A stretch of 64,000 nt of DNA from Opisthocomus hoazin (Eukaryota > Chordata > Aves > Opisthocomiformes > Opisthocomidae). The stretch's first letter is position 1. Each line of letters opens with the position of its first letter. This document shows positions 54,201-58,100 of the stretch, piece after piece. The notes beneath the pieces were generated by a model that worked only from the letters and a program-made list of their open reading frames with translations, did no database searches and was not told the DNA's origin. Made by a program: the position numbers and the translations under genes. The stretch covers positions 22,203,979-22,267,978 of the forward strand of contig NC_134421.1 of the NCBI RefSeq assembly GCF_030867145.1. Direction: 5' to 3'.

Positions 54201-54729
54201 GCCCCTGCCCCGACCCCGCAGCCCAGCGAAGCCTCGCACACGGGCATCGCTCCCTGCGCCGGCAGTCCCGGGGCCGAGCCCCCCCTCCCCCCGCCTCAGC
54301 CCCGAGGGGCTCTGGAGGGCCGGCGGCTCGGGGCAGACACGGGCCTCCCGCTGCGGCGCCGGCAGCCCGAAACGCGGGGGCGAGGCCGCCCGGCAGCCGC
54401 CGCACAAAGGATCGCCCCGTCCCCCCCCCCGGCCCGGCTCCCTCTCTCGGCAGCGGTCCCGCCCTCGGCCGGCGCGGAGGGGCGCGGGACGGGACACGCC
54501 ACGCCGCCCCGCCCCGCCCGCCGCCGGCTGCCCGCCGCAGGCGCTGCCCCCGGCCGGGCCCCGCGCCCGCCTCACGCCGAGCCATCACCTCGGGCCGCCC
54601 GGCGCACGCCGCCCCCGGGGGCCGCGGCGCGACGCCCCGGCGAGGGGCGGAGAGAGACGGGCCCAGCCCGCCCCGGGTCGCCCCCGCGCCCACCTCAAAC
54701 ACCACTTCTTCGTCAAACTCCGGTGTCAT
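64..54729 (-). CDS. VEZT: VEZT, vezatin; 11 coding exons, C-terminal end outside window
   Basis: Vezatin is a transmembrane protein of adherens junctions that links the cadherin-catenin complex to myosin VIIA; it also has reported roles in endosome transport and spine development. The exons are 54694-54729, 38406-38540, 30965-31054, 28438-28613, 25373-25648, 18777-18926, 10870-11017, 7477-7808, 6616-6809, 1461-1561 and 64-271. They total 1846 coding bases (615 codons plus one base) and join in one frame. The order seen is an acidic N-terminus, two hydrophobic segments at about residues 147-162 and 170-183, a long helical cytoplasmic part with a coiled-coil-like stretch around 430-460, and a charged EER/QER segment near 570-600. 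Human vezatin is about 780 residues, so roughly the last fifth lies left of base 64. Ten introns are visible in full; nine are GT-AG and intron 6 is AT-AC. The promoter is shared with the divergent gene on the plus strand. Identity is from recalled similarity to mammalian vezatin, not a search. Confidence 0.97.
272..1460 (-). other. VEZT intron 10
   Basis: A 1.19-kb intron. Overlapping open frames at 694-1240 on both strands are short, share the same sequence and resemble no family known to me. T-runs lie at about 600-611 and 1446-1458. Confidence 0.85.
274..296. repeat. (GAAA)n microsatellite in the exon 11 acceptor tract
   Basis: Repeated GAAA units on the plus strand (TTTC in the VEZT sense) followed by an A-run. 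It supplies the pyrimidine tract of the exon 11 splice acceptor directly, with the AG at 273-272. Confidence 0.9.
1461..1561 (-). CDS. VEZT: VEZT exon 10 (residues 513-546)
   Basis: The exon completes a Gly codon and encodes [20 protein letters not shown] followed by [13 protein letters not shown]; the last part is strongly conserved. The acceptor is CCCCCTAAAG|GCAAA. The donor CAG|GT runs straight into 13 A residues (plus-strand T run at 1446-1458). Length is 101 bases, ending in phase 0. It was located by the gap between exons 9 and 11. Confidence 0.93.
1765..2930 (+). mobile_element. Archaic CR1 LINE, interrupted
   Basis: The left part (about 1765-2045) reads AACTATAGGCAAATCAGCTT, then GATAAGTGACAGCCAGTGTG, as in the middle of old CR1 reverse transcriptase. 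The right part (about 2316-2930) reads CAGTTTGGGGCTCCTTCATT, AATTGCAGCAAGAGATACTT, and ends GGGCTAGATGACCTT. A much younger CR1 tail separates them. The internal sequence is shorter than expected, so a deletion is also likely. Confidence 0.72.
2046..2315 (+). mobile_element. Young CR1 3' tail inserted in an older CR1
   Basis: About 270 bases with GCAATGGGCACAAACTGAAG, GCCCAGGGAGGTTGTGGAGT, GGTTGGACTAGATGACCTAC and a terminal ATTCTGTGATTCTGTGA. It is close to the copy at 20.7 kb and severely 5'-truncated. No clear target-site duplication was seen, as is usual for CR1. Confidence 0.93.
6222..6258. repeat. 37-base near-perfect palindrome
   Basis: Perfect 13-base arms (AATGTCATTGTCA at 6222-6234 and its complement at 6246-6258) enclose one A/A mismatch, a further GAAA/TTTC pairing and a single central G at 6240. 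It lies in VEZT intron 9, about 360 bases upstream of nothing coding on that strand but 360 bases past exon 9's donor side. No function is known. Confidence 0.9.
6616..6809 (-). CDS. VEZT: VEZT exon 9 (residues 448-513)
   Basis: The exon encodes [20 protein letters not shown] and continues through [20 protein letters not shown] to NPNKK, closely matching mammalian vezatin. It continues the helical, coiled-coil-like segment of exon 8. The acceptor is TCACTTAG|GGTA and the donor is AAAG|GTAAAT. Length is 194 bases. No initiator ATG lies near its start, so an ATG-based scan would miss it. Confidence 0.95.
6810..7476 (-). other. VEZT intron 8
   Basis: The shortest complete intron (667 bases). 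Ordinary AT-rich sequence; nothing recognised. Confidence 0.88.
7477..7808 (-). CDS. VEZT: VEZT exon 8 (residues 338-448)
   Basis: This is the longest exon in the window (332 bases). It encodes [20 protein letters not shown], then a Pro/Ser-rich variable loop, the conserved [10 protein letters not shown] and [20 protein letters not shown] stretches, and a heptad-like helix ([19 protein letters not shown]). The acceptor is TGTTTTGCAG|GTC and the donor is GA|GTAAGT. It corresponds to the cytoplasmic core of vezatin. Confidence 0.96.
7809..10869 (-). other. VEZT intron 7
   Basis: A 3.06-kb intron without recognised genes or transposons. It holds a perfect 10-bp hairpin at 8863-8885 and a juxtaposed acceptor/donor motif at about 9231-9250. 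Confidence 0.85.
8863..8885. repeat. Perfect 10-bp inverted repeat, 3-base loop
   Basis: TGATATACCC, loop CAA, GGGTATATCA. It is in VEZT intron 7. It would form a short stable hairpin but has no other sign of an RNA gene. Confidence 0.9.
10870..11017 (-). CDS. VEZT: VEZT exon 7 (residues 288-337)
   Basis: The exon starts with the C that completes Asn-288, then encodes [20 protein letters not shown] and a long acidic stretch ending FSLPALK. The acceptor ends in AC, not AG, and a CCTTAAC branch-site-like motif lies about 12 bases before it. The donor AAG|GTAACC is a normal U2 type. The exon is GC-rich for its AT-rich surroundings. Length is 148 bases, ending in phase 0. Confidence 0.95.
11018..18776 (-). 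other. VEZT intron 6, U12-type AT-AC intron
   Basis: A 7.76-kb intron. On the minus strand it starts ATATCCTTTTT at 18776 and ends CTAAAC at 11018. A CCTTAAC branch-site-like motif is at about 11035-11029. These are the hallmarks of minor-spliceosome AT-AC introns. The interior is AT-rich (especially 13-16 kb) and free of recognised transposons. A strong U2-like donor (AAAG|GTAAGT, near 18373) occurs about 400 bases inside but has no exon evidence. Confidence 0.92.
18777..18926 (-). CDS. VEZT: VEZT exon 6 (residues 238-288), ends at a U12-type AT-AC donor
   Basis: The exon encodes [15 protein letters not shown] and [17 protein letters not shown] up to YMLK. The acceptor is TTTTCAAG|TTTG. The frame stays open past 18777 to about 18725, but that extension (KYPFCTKPR) does not match vezatin. 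The end was therefore set at CTG AAA AA|ATATCCTTTTT, a consensus minor-spliceosome donor. Joined to exon 7 this gives LKNYPLNSES, as in mammals. Length is 150 bases. Confidence 0.93.
20719..22130 (-). mobile_element. Young CR1 LINE, 5'-truncated, with nearly open RT frame
   Basis: CR1 is a non-LTR retrotransposon. This copy lies on the minus strand, the same direction as VEZT. It encodes the C-terminal part of the reverse transcriptase: [49 protein letters not shown] and the catalytic FADD box at about 21610. It then runs to the natural stop near 20801. One in-frame TGA at 21899-21901 splits the frame; no frameshift was seen. The 3' end carries the avian CR1 tail of repeated ATTCTGTG octamers, seen as CACAGAAT at about 20720-20735. 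The 5' end is truncated at about 22130. It should be non-autonomous because of the truncation and the stop. Confidence 0.95.
25200..25220. repeat. Perfect 9-bp inverted repeat, 3-base loop
   Basis: ATTCATACT, loop TTT, AGTATGAAT. It is located about 150 bases past the exon 5 donor in VEZT intron 5. Probably incidental. Confidence 0.85.
25373..25648 (-). CDS. VEZT: VEZT exon 5 (residues 146-238; membrane segments)
   Basis: The first base completes Trp-146. The exon then encodes [19 protein letters not shown], a first hydrophobic segment, and a second at about 170-183 ([14 protein letters not shown]), followed by the basic [12 protein letters not shown] stretch. The paired hydrophobic segments fit the hairpin or two-pass membrane region of vezatin. 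The C-terminal part ([20 protein letters not shown]) is almost identical to mammals. The acceptor is CTGCCTGCAG and the donor is CT|GTGAGTC. Length is 276 bases. Confidence 0.96.
27180..28040 (-). mobile_element. Ancient L3-like CR1 relic
   Basis: The plus strand shows the antisense of a CR1-clade reverse transcriptase in order: CCAAAACCAGATGTTGTAGT near 27220, AAGTGTAGCATTAGATACTT near 27440, AACTTGGTGTGATCTGTAAG near 27545 and CAGGACAAACCACTGGAGAA near 27640. These parallel the young copy at 21.2-21.7 kb in spacing and order but are only loosely similar. No frame is open. It is sense to VEZT. Confidence 0.7.
28380..28399. repeat. (TTTG)5 microsatellite
   Basis: Five tandem TTTG units in VEZT intron 4, about 40 bases past the exon 4 donor. 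Confidence 0.9.
28438..28613 (-). CDS. VEZT: VEZT exon 4 (residues 88-146, split codon)
   Basis: The exon encodes [20 protein letters not shown] and continues through [10 protein letters not shown] to the TPNI segment, highly similar to mammalian vezatin just before the membrane segments. It is 176 bases and ends two bases into the Trp-146 codon. The acceptor is GTGGTAAG|GAT. The donor TG|GTATTG is weak at positions +4 and +5. Reading through it would add about ten residues and hit a stop at 28401-28403. Confidence 0.94.
28614..30964 (-). other. VEZT intron 3
   Basis: A 2.35-kb intron with no recognised gene, RNA or repeat. A plus-strand open frame near 30437-30832 and a minus-strand one at 30262-30720 overlap each other and show no family resemblance. 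Confidence 0.85.
30965..31054 (-). CDS. VEZT: VEZT exon 3 (residues 58-87)
   Basis: The exon encodes [14 protein letters not shown] followed by [12 protein letters not shown], the counterpart of the mammalian QGILLKVAETIKSW region. The acceptor is TTCCCTTCAG and the donor is CTG|GTAAGTG. It has 30 codons, phase 0 at both ends. It is too short to appear as an open frame, so it was found by reading the expected gap between exons 2 and 4. Confidence 0.93.
31055..38405 (-). other. VEZT intron 2
   Basis: A 7.35-kb AT-rich intron. An A-run followed by (AATA)n lies at about 31081-31116, just upstream of the exon 3 acceptor. T-runs lie near 32130-32165. A (GTTTT)n run is at about 38282-38298. No gene, RNA gene or dateable transposon was recognised in the remainder. 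Confidence 0.85.
31081..31116. repeat. A-run and (AATA)n microsatellite
   Basis: A run of 13 or more A followed by repeated AATA units. In the VEZT sense it is a T-rich tract about 27 bases upstream of the exon 3 acceptor. Confidence 0.88.
38406..38540 (-). CDS. VEZT: VEZT exon 2 (residues 13-57)
   Basis: The exon begins [17 protein letters not shown], which continues exon 1 exactly as in mammalian vezatin. The acceptor is TTTATTCCAG with a long pyrimidine tract, and the donor is AAA|GTGAGC. It has 45 codons, phase 0 at both ends. The second half ([15 protein letters not shown]) is less conserved against the mammalian protein as recalled. A CR1 copy starts about 70 bases upstream of the acceptor. 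Confidence 0.95.
38612..39325 (+). mobile_element. CR1 LINE 3' fragment
   Basis: This copy runs from GTGGTGGATGAAAAATTGGA-like RT C-terminal sequence through TTGCCCAGAGAAGCTGTGGA to a GGTTGGACTAGATGATCT tail and TGTGATTCC end. It differs from the 20.7-kb copy in the segment after the RT frame (CTTTAAAGGTCCC instead of ACAGAGGTCCC), so it is probably another subfamily. The frame is broken. It is antisense to VEZT and lies just upstream of the exon 2 acceptor. Confidence 0.92.
40905..40982 (+). mobile_element. Short CR1 3' end
   Basis: Only the last ~75 bases are present: CAGGGTTGGAATTCGATGAT, AAGGTCTCTTCCAACCCAAA and a degenerate ATTCTAGGATTCTATG tail. It is antisense to VEZT. Confidence 0.85.
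45500..46100. other. GC-rich, CpG-containing patch in VEZT intron 1
   Basis: About 0.2 kb (45520-45720) is clearly richer in G, C and CpG than the AT-rich intron around it, and moderately GC-rich sequence follows to 46100. On the minus strand an open stretch (about 45697-45530; it includes [18 protein letters not shown]) ends at a consensus GTGAGT donor near 45524. An AG preceded by GGGGCGC lies near 45682. I recognise no family. It could be an unannotated exon, an alternative promoter, an enhancer or chance. Confidence 0.4.
47567..47598. repeat. A-run followed by T-rich run
   Basis: About 21 A residues then a short spacer and a T-rich run. No coding or tRNA-like sequence precedes the A-run, so it is not clearly the tail of a retrocopy. 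Confidence 0.8.
49838..50292 (+). mobile_element. CR1 LINE 3' fragment
   Basis: It begins in the GCTGAGAGAGCTGGGACTGT region, passes through GAGAGGTTGTGGAGTCTCAC, and ends with AGAGGTCCCTTCCAGCCTCA and ATTCTGTGA. It is 5'-truncated with a degenerate frame, moderately young, and antisense to VEZT. It abuts an archaic CR1 copy that begins immediately downstream. Confidence 0.92.
50320..51715 (+). mobile_element. Archaic, highly diverged CR1 LINE
   Basis: Matches to old amniote CR1 consensus sequence, as remembered, recur in order. Examples are GTAGATTGTGCCAAACTCAC near 50690, TTTTGATACTGTGCCATATC near 50810, GGGATGACCTTGAGTAGGTA near 51080, and a late AATTAGATGG-GTTATTAACTATC-GATGAGGTTCTG stretch near 51660-51700. 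No frame is open. It spans about 1.4 kb, nearly the length from mid-RT to close to the 3' end. The divergence means an insertion much older than the neighbouring copy. Confidence 0.75.
53399..53437. repeat. TG/TA dinucleotide microsatellite
   Basis: A short TGTGTGTG run passes into TATATATACATATACATATG-like alternation in VEZT intron 1. Probably length-polymorphic. Confidence 0.88.
54694..54729 (-). CDS. VEZT: VEZT coding exon 1 (residues 1-12)
   Basis: The ATG is at 54729-54727 and encodes [12 protein letters not shown], matching the start of mammalian vezatin. The donor GTGGGC begins at 54693, leaving phase 0. The start has A at -3. An in-frame GTG lies six codons upstream, but it is not a plausible start. 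The 5'UTR extends into the CpG island; the transcription start cannot be seen. Confidence 0.95.
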
Positions 54730-54742
54730 CCTTCTCCGCCAT
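54713..54742 (-). other. Overlapping upstream ORF across the VEZT start
   Basis: An ATG at 54742-54740 lies 13 bases upstream of the VEZT ATG in another frame. It has G at -3 and G at +4. It opens nine codons (MAEKDDTGV) and stops with TGA at 54715-54713, inside VEZT coding exon 1. If it is in the mRNA it should reduce initiation at the VEZT ATG or force leaky scanning. Whether it is transcribed depends on the unseen transcription start. Confidence 0.6.
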
Positions 54743-54756
54743 GCCACCCCCTGCGG

Positions 54757-54776
54757 GCACTCTGGGAAACGGAGTC
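54757..54776 (-). promoter_or_regulatory. Second, inverted ZNF143-type motif
   Basis: Read on the minus strand this is GACTCCGTTTCCCAGAGTGC. It keeps the TTCCCAGA-TGC core of the ZNF143 element, with a degenerate ACTACA half. It faces the opposite way to the site at 54840-54858 and lies about 30 bases upstream of the VEZT ATG. Confidence 0.55.
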
Positions 54777-54839
54777 CGCCGCGCCGCCGGCGGCCCCTCC
54801 CCTCCCCGCCCTGCCGGGCCCTGCCTGGCGCCGGGGGGA

Positions 54840-54858
54840 ACTACAGCTCCCAGAAGGC
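54840..54858 (+). promoter_or_regulatory. ZNF143/THAP11-type promoter motif
   Basis: The sequence ACTACAGCTCCCAGAAGGC matches the composite vertebrate promoter element ACTACAnnTCCCAGmAkGC bound by ZNF143 (Staf) and THAP11/HCFC1. It sits 111 bases upstream of the VEZT ATG and about 310 bases upstream of the FGD6 ATG. Binding is inferred from the motif only. Confidence 0.75.
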
Positions 54859-54871
54859 ACGGCGAGAGCCC

Positions 54872-54926
54872 GCTTCCGGGCGCCTCGTGGGAGGTGCCGG
54901 TTGGTGGGCGGGGAGAGGGGCGGGGC
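54872..54926. promoter_or_regulatory. ETS-type site and GC boxes
   Basis: GCTTCCGGG at 54872-54880 is an ETS/GABP-type site on the minus strand (CCGGAAGC). GGGCGGGG at 54906-54913 and GGGGCGGGGC at 54917-54926 are SP/KLF GC boxes. These are typical of housekeeping bidirectional promoters. Occupancy is inferred, not shown. Confidence 0.55.
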
Positions 54927-55167
54927 TGGGCCGGGGCGTGGTGCGGGCCCGGCAGGGGGCGCTGCCGACGGTGGGGGGGCTGGCGGCAGGCGCTGCCGGC
55001 GCTCACTCTGCCGCGAGCCGCGGGGCGTTATGCGGCGGCGGGCGGGGGCGGCGGGCGCTGGTGCCGGGAGGCGGCGCGGGGGAACAATGGGCGCCTTCTC
55101 CGCGGCCCTCAGGGGGGCCGTGGCGTGAGGGACGAGCGGCGGGACGGCGCGGCGCCTGGGGAGCACC

Positions 55168-55180
55168 ATGAGCTCCGCCG
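55168..55180 (+). CDS. FGD6: FGD6 first coding exon, 13 coding bases (partial gene)
   Basis: FGD6 is a FYVE, RhoGEF and PH domain protein that activates Rho-family GTPases such as Cdc42. Only its start is here: ATG AGC TCC GCC G followed by a consensus donor GTGAGT at 55181. This encodes MSSA plus one base of the next codon. Mammalian FGD6 begins MTSAAE, so length, phase and residues agree. The start context is CACCATGA, near-optimal. The gene lies head to head with VEZT, 438 bases between start codons, which is the FGD6/VEZT order known in other vertebrates. The large following exon with the rest of the N-terminus is beyond 64000. The identity is synteny plus four residues, so it is less certain than VEZT. 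Confidence 0.8.
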
Positions 55181-58100
55181 GTGAGTGGCCGGGGAAAGTT
55201 CGGGCGAGCGGCGGTCCCCTTCCGCCCGGCCGGCGGAGCGGGTCGCTTGGCGCGGGGCTGAGCCGCTGGCGGCGGGTGGAGCTGCCGGGGGGCTCCGCCG
55301 GGCGGCCGGCAGGGAAGCCAGCGCCGGGCTTGGCGTGGCCGCTCCGACTGACTTGGCGGAGCTGCGGAAGTTTGTCAGCGGCTGGGCTCCGGCCCCGCTC
55401 CCGGGGCGGACCGGCCCCGCTCCGGCTCGTACGGGCTGAGCTCCGGCCCCGCTCCCGGGGCGTCGCTGCCTGGGTCCGGCTCGCCCGGGCTGGAGCCCTC
55501 GGGCAGCGGCGGACGTGCTGCAGAGCTTTCTCCCCTAGCCTGGCCAGCTGCTGGTTTGAACTGGGCGAGTTGGGCGCTCTCCTCTCTCTTTCCTGGCCCC
55601 TTTGCCTTGACCGCTGCCGGCCTTGCGGCTCGAGGAGCTGCGGGGGAAGTGCGCGGTGTGGCGCTCCCGGGTGCGAGGGAGCCGCTCCCGGTGTGGCTCG
55701 GCCGCTTGGCTGGGCGGTGCTGGGCTGTCAGCGCTTCTGCGCACCCGGCTCTTGGGTCGGTGGGTTCCTTTCTTAGCCCGCGTGAAGATGTTTTCTGCGT
55801 TGAAAAGGTGTCACGCGTGAGTTACGGTGCGTTGGGTGGAAACACAACGAATTGCAGCGCAAACCTGCCGCGGCCAAGTGCTTGCTGTGAGGGCTGGGGA
55901 GGGGGGAGGCTGTGCTAAAGAAAAAGCAGTACACAGACATCAAGCAAAAGCATCAGCCTAACTCTCAGTGTTTTCCTCTCAAAGATGTCAAATTCTTATA
56001 AAGTCCAGTTAATTAAGTTGTCTGGGCTCTCTTAGTTAATCAGGATTTACTGGAAAATAAAAAAGCTATTTAATGCATCCTTCCACTCCATTTAATGTCT
56101 TTCCAACTTTAATATATACGATAGAACTGATTTTGCATAGATCTGGAAAAACATGTAAGGAAGCAGGATATCGTCTCTGCTGAACAGCTGCGTTGTGTGT
56201 TCACGTTTGGCAGTGCCGCTGGTAGCACGACTCACCGCTGCTCTTTGCAAAGTGCAACAGCTGTGCAAATAGAAGAGGGGTGTTAGGGGGTGCTCAAGAG
56301 CTTACAGCTGGGCTGTGAAAATAAAATTTGATACGGTACTGTGTTTCAGAAAGTTGGGTAGATTTTCAGCACTGAACAGTGATTTCAGGACTTTTAGAGC
56401 TGAGGTCGTGTGACCGTTGTTCTAGTTTATGTTGCGATGGTGTTTGTGGGGAAGGCAGGGAGGAAGGGAATCTGGTGAACAAAGTCACTTAGGAGGCAAA
56501 GGAGAGAGGGATGCTGAGGAGTATCAGTAAGATGAAAGTCGGAGAGTTTCATGGAAAATGTGAATTTTTGTGAGGGATTTGAAGGGAAAGGTGTAAAAAG
56601 AGTCCTGGCGGGCAGGAAGAGGGAAGCTGAGGGCTATGTGAAGGCTACTGAAGAGGGATTTTGTGTGTGATGGATTATGTGAGTATAAAAAAATATATGG
56701 GAAACAGGATTGGAGATTCACGATCCTGCTGACAGTGTCATGACAACTTTTGGCATTTCAGTTAAGGAACTCATAGGCAGGGTATGAAGAGACTGAGGAC
56801 TTTCAGAAGACATCGATCTCTTTGCATTGCTGCAGAACTTAGCTCCTGAAATATAGAAGTGCTTTATAAAGCTGTTGCTCAAATAAAAACTTACCAACTC
56901 CGAATTTCAGTCCTGTGATCTATTGGATCTATTTTCTACACTGAAATTGTTTAGATTGTGAATTCAGCTATTACTCTGGTTTGTGCTACGTAAGCTAGCT
57001 TTCTGGTAATACAGATTGGTAATGCAGCTTTTCAATAAAAATGTTATCCTGTGCAAAGACTACAGATGGAGTTTTAAATGCCTAGAAATCCTTCTGCTCT
57101 TCCTTGAGTTTAACTTGAAGGGCTTGACTGTCTCTCTCTTGTGTCCTCTTTTAATGTATCTTTAGAACAAAGCAACCTTGTACAGCATCATCAGTATGGG
57201 TTTAATATTTTGAAGTAGGATTTGCAGATGTCACCGACTTCAGCTCGATATGCAGGGCCCTCTGAAAGAGATACTGTGCTACTTGAGGGAGCTGTGGTAG
57301 GGCCAGAAATGCCGAACACAGCTTCAGCCCATAGACAGACATTGCGAGAGGTCCAACATTGATAACCCAGCCTTAACTCCACTCCAGCTTGCCTTTTGCC
57401 CTTTGTACATAATGCAGTGCATTTTCAGTTTGGTGCTATATATCTTTTCTAGTTCCTCTACAAAATTGTTTCAGTTACATCTTGGTCCAGAGCTGGATGC
57501 GATTCAGTGATAGGTGCAGGAGTTCTGCCATAGCTGTTGCTTACATGTGTAAAAATGTACATGTTAATTTGGACTTGTGAGAACTAAGCAACTATAGCAC
57601 TTATTTTAAATATTTCTAGATAATTTAAAAATTATCTTATTATAGTGATCAACCTGTTTGTTGGTTTCAACTTTCATTTATAGCTGTTCTTTCATTGCTT
57701 TCTCGTGTACTGCATATTCTTTGTACACAATGCTGATGAACACGCATTTACTCATTTTCTGCCTGGAACTATTGTGCTGTCTTCAAGTATGTGCTTTGCC
57801 TTTAAAAGGGAATAACAAAAGCTCAGAGTTATGAGTTTGACATTTATTATTTCTTGCTGAAGAAACAGTCCTTGCATGTGAGTCTGTACAGCTTATTTAA
57901 TGTGGGCAGAATGTATAAGTTAGACTTGAAACCTGATTTGACAACAGCAATGAGAGTAGTGTGTTTTAATGTCAAAAATGTAATTCAAAGGGGTAAAAAA
58001 ACATAGCAGGAACAGAATAAACAAAATCAACATGACTTTTCCAATCAAATTTCATTGCTTTCAAGGATTGAAAAGATGAGACCTACAGGGTTGAATGTCC

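Larger units (their letters stand above)
38541..54693 (-). other. VEZT intron 1
   Basis: This is the largest VEZT intron in the window (16.2 kb). It holds CR1 copies at about 38612-39325, 40905-40982, 49838-50292 and 50320-51715. It also holds a small GC-rich, CpG-containing patch at about 45500-46100, an A-run at about 47567-47587 and a TA/TG microsatellite near 53400-53436. The rest is AT-rich sequence with only short unsupported open frames. Confidence 0.9.
53890..55780. promoter_or_regulatory. CpG island with bidirectional VEZT/FGD6 promoter
   Basis: Base composition changes abruptly from AT-rich intron to very GC-rich, CpG-dense sequence and back. The island covers the first coding exons of both divergent genes and extends into each first intron. 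No TATA box was seen near either start, which fits a dispersed CpG-island promoter. GC boxes, an ETS-type site and two inverted ZNF143/THAP11-type sites lie between the two start codons. The island edges are estimated by eye. Confidence 0.9.

Noticed and set aside
1..54693. An intronic microRNA such as the mir-331 known near mammalian VEZT
   Set aside because: The mature sequence as I remember it was not found on either strand.
54727..54747. In-frame GTG six codons upstream of the VEZT ATG as the start
   Set aside because: GTG is not a credible start here; the ATG at 54729 gives the known vezatin N-terminus.
53910..55184. Open frames of up to 424 codons on both strands across the CpG island
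   Set aside because: Very GC-rich sequence lacks stops in all frames. The predicted proteins are Pro/Arg/Gly/Ala runs, and they overlap the two real first exons in other frames.
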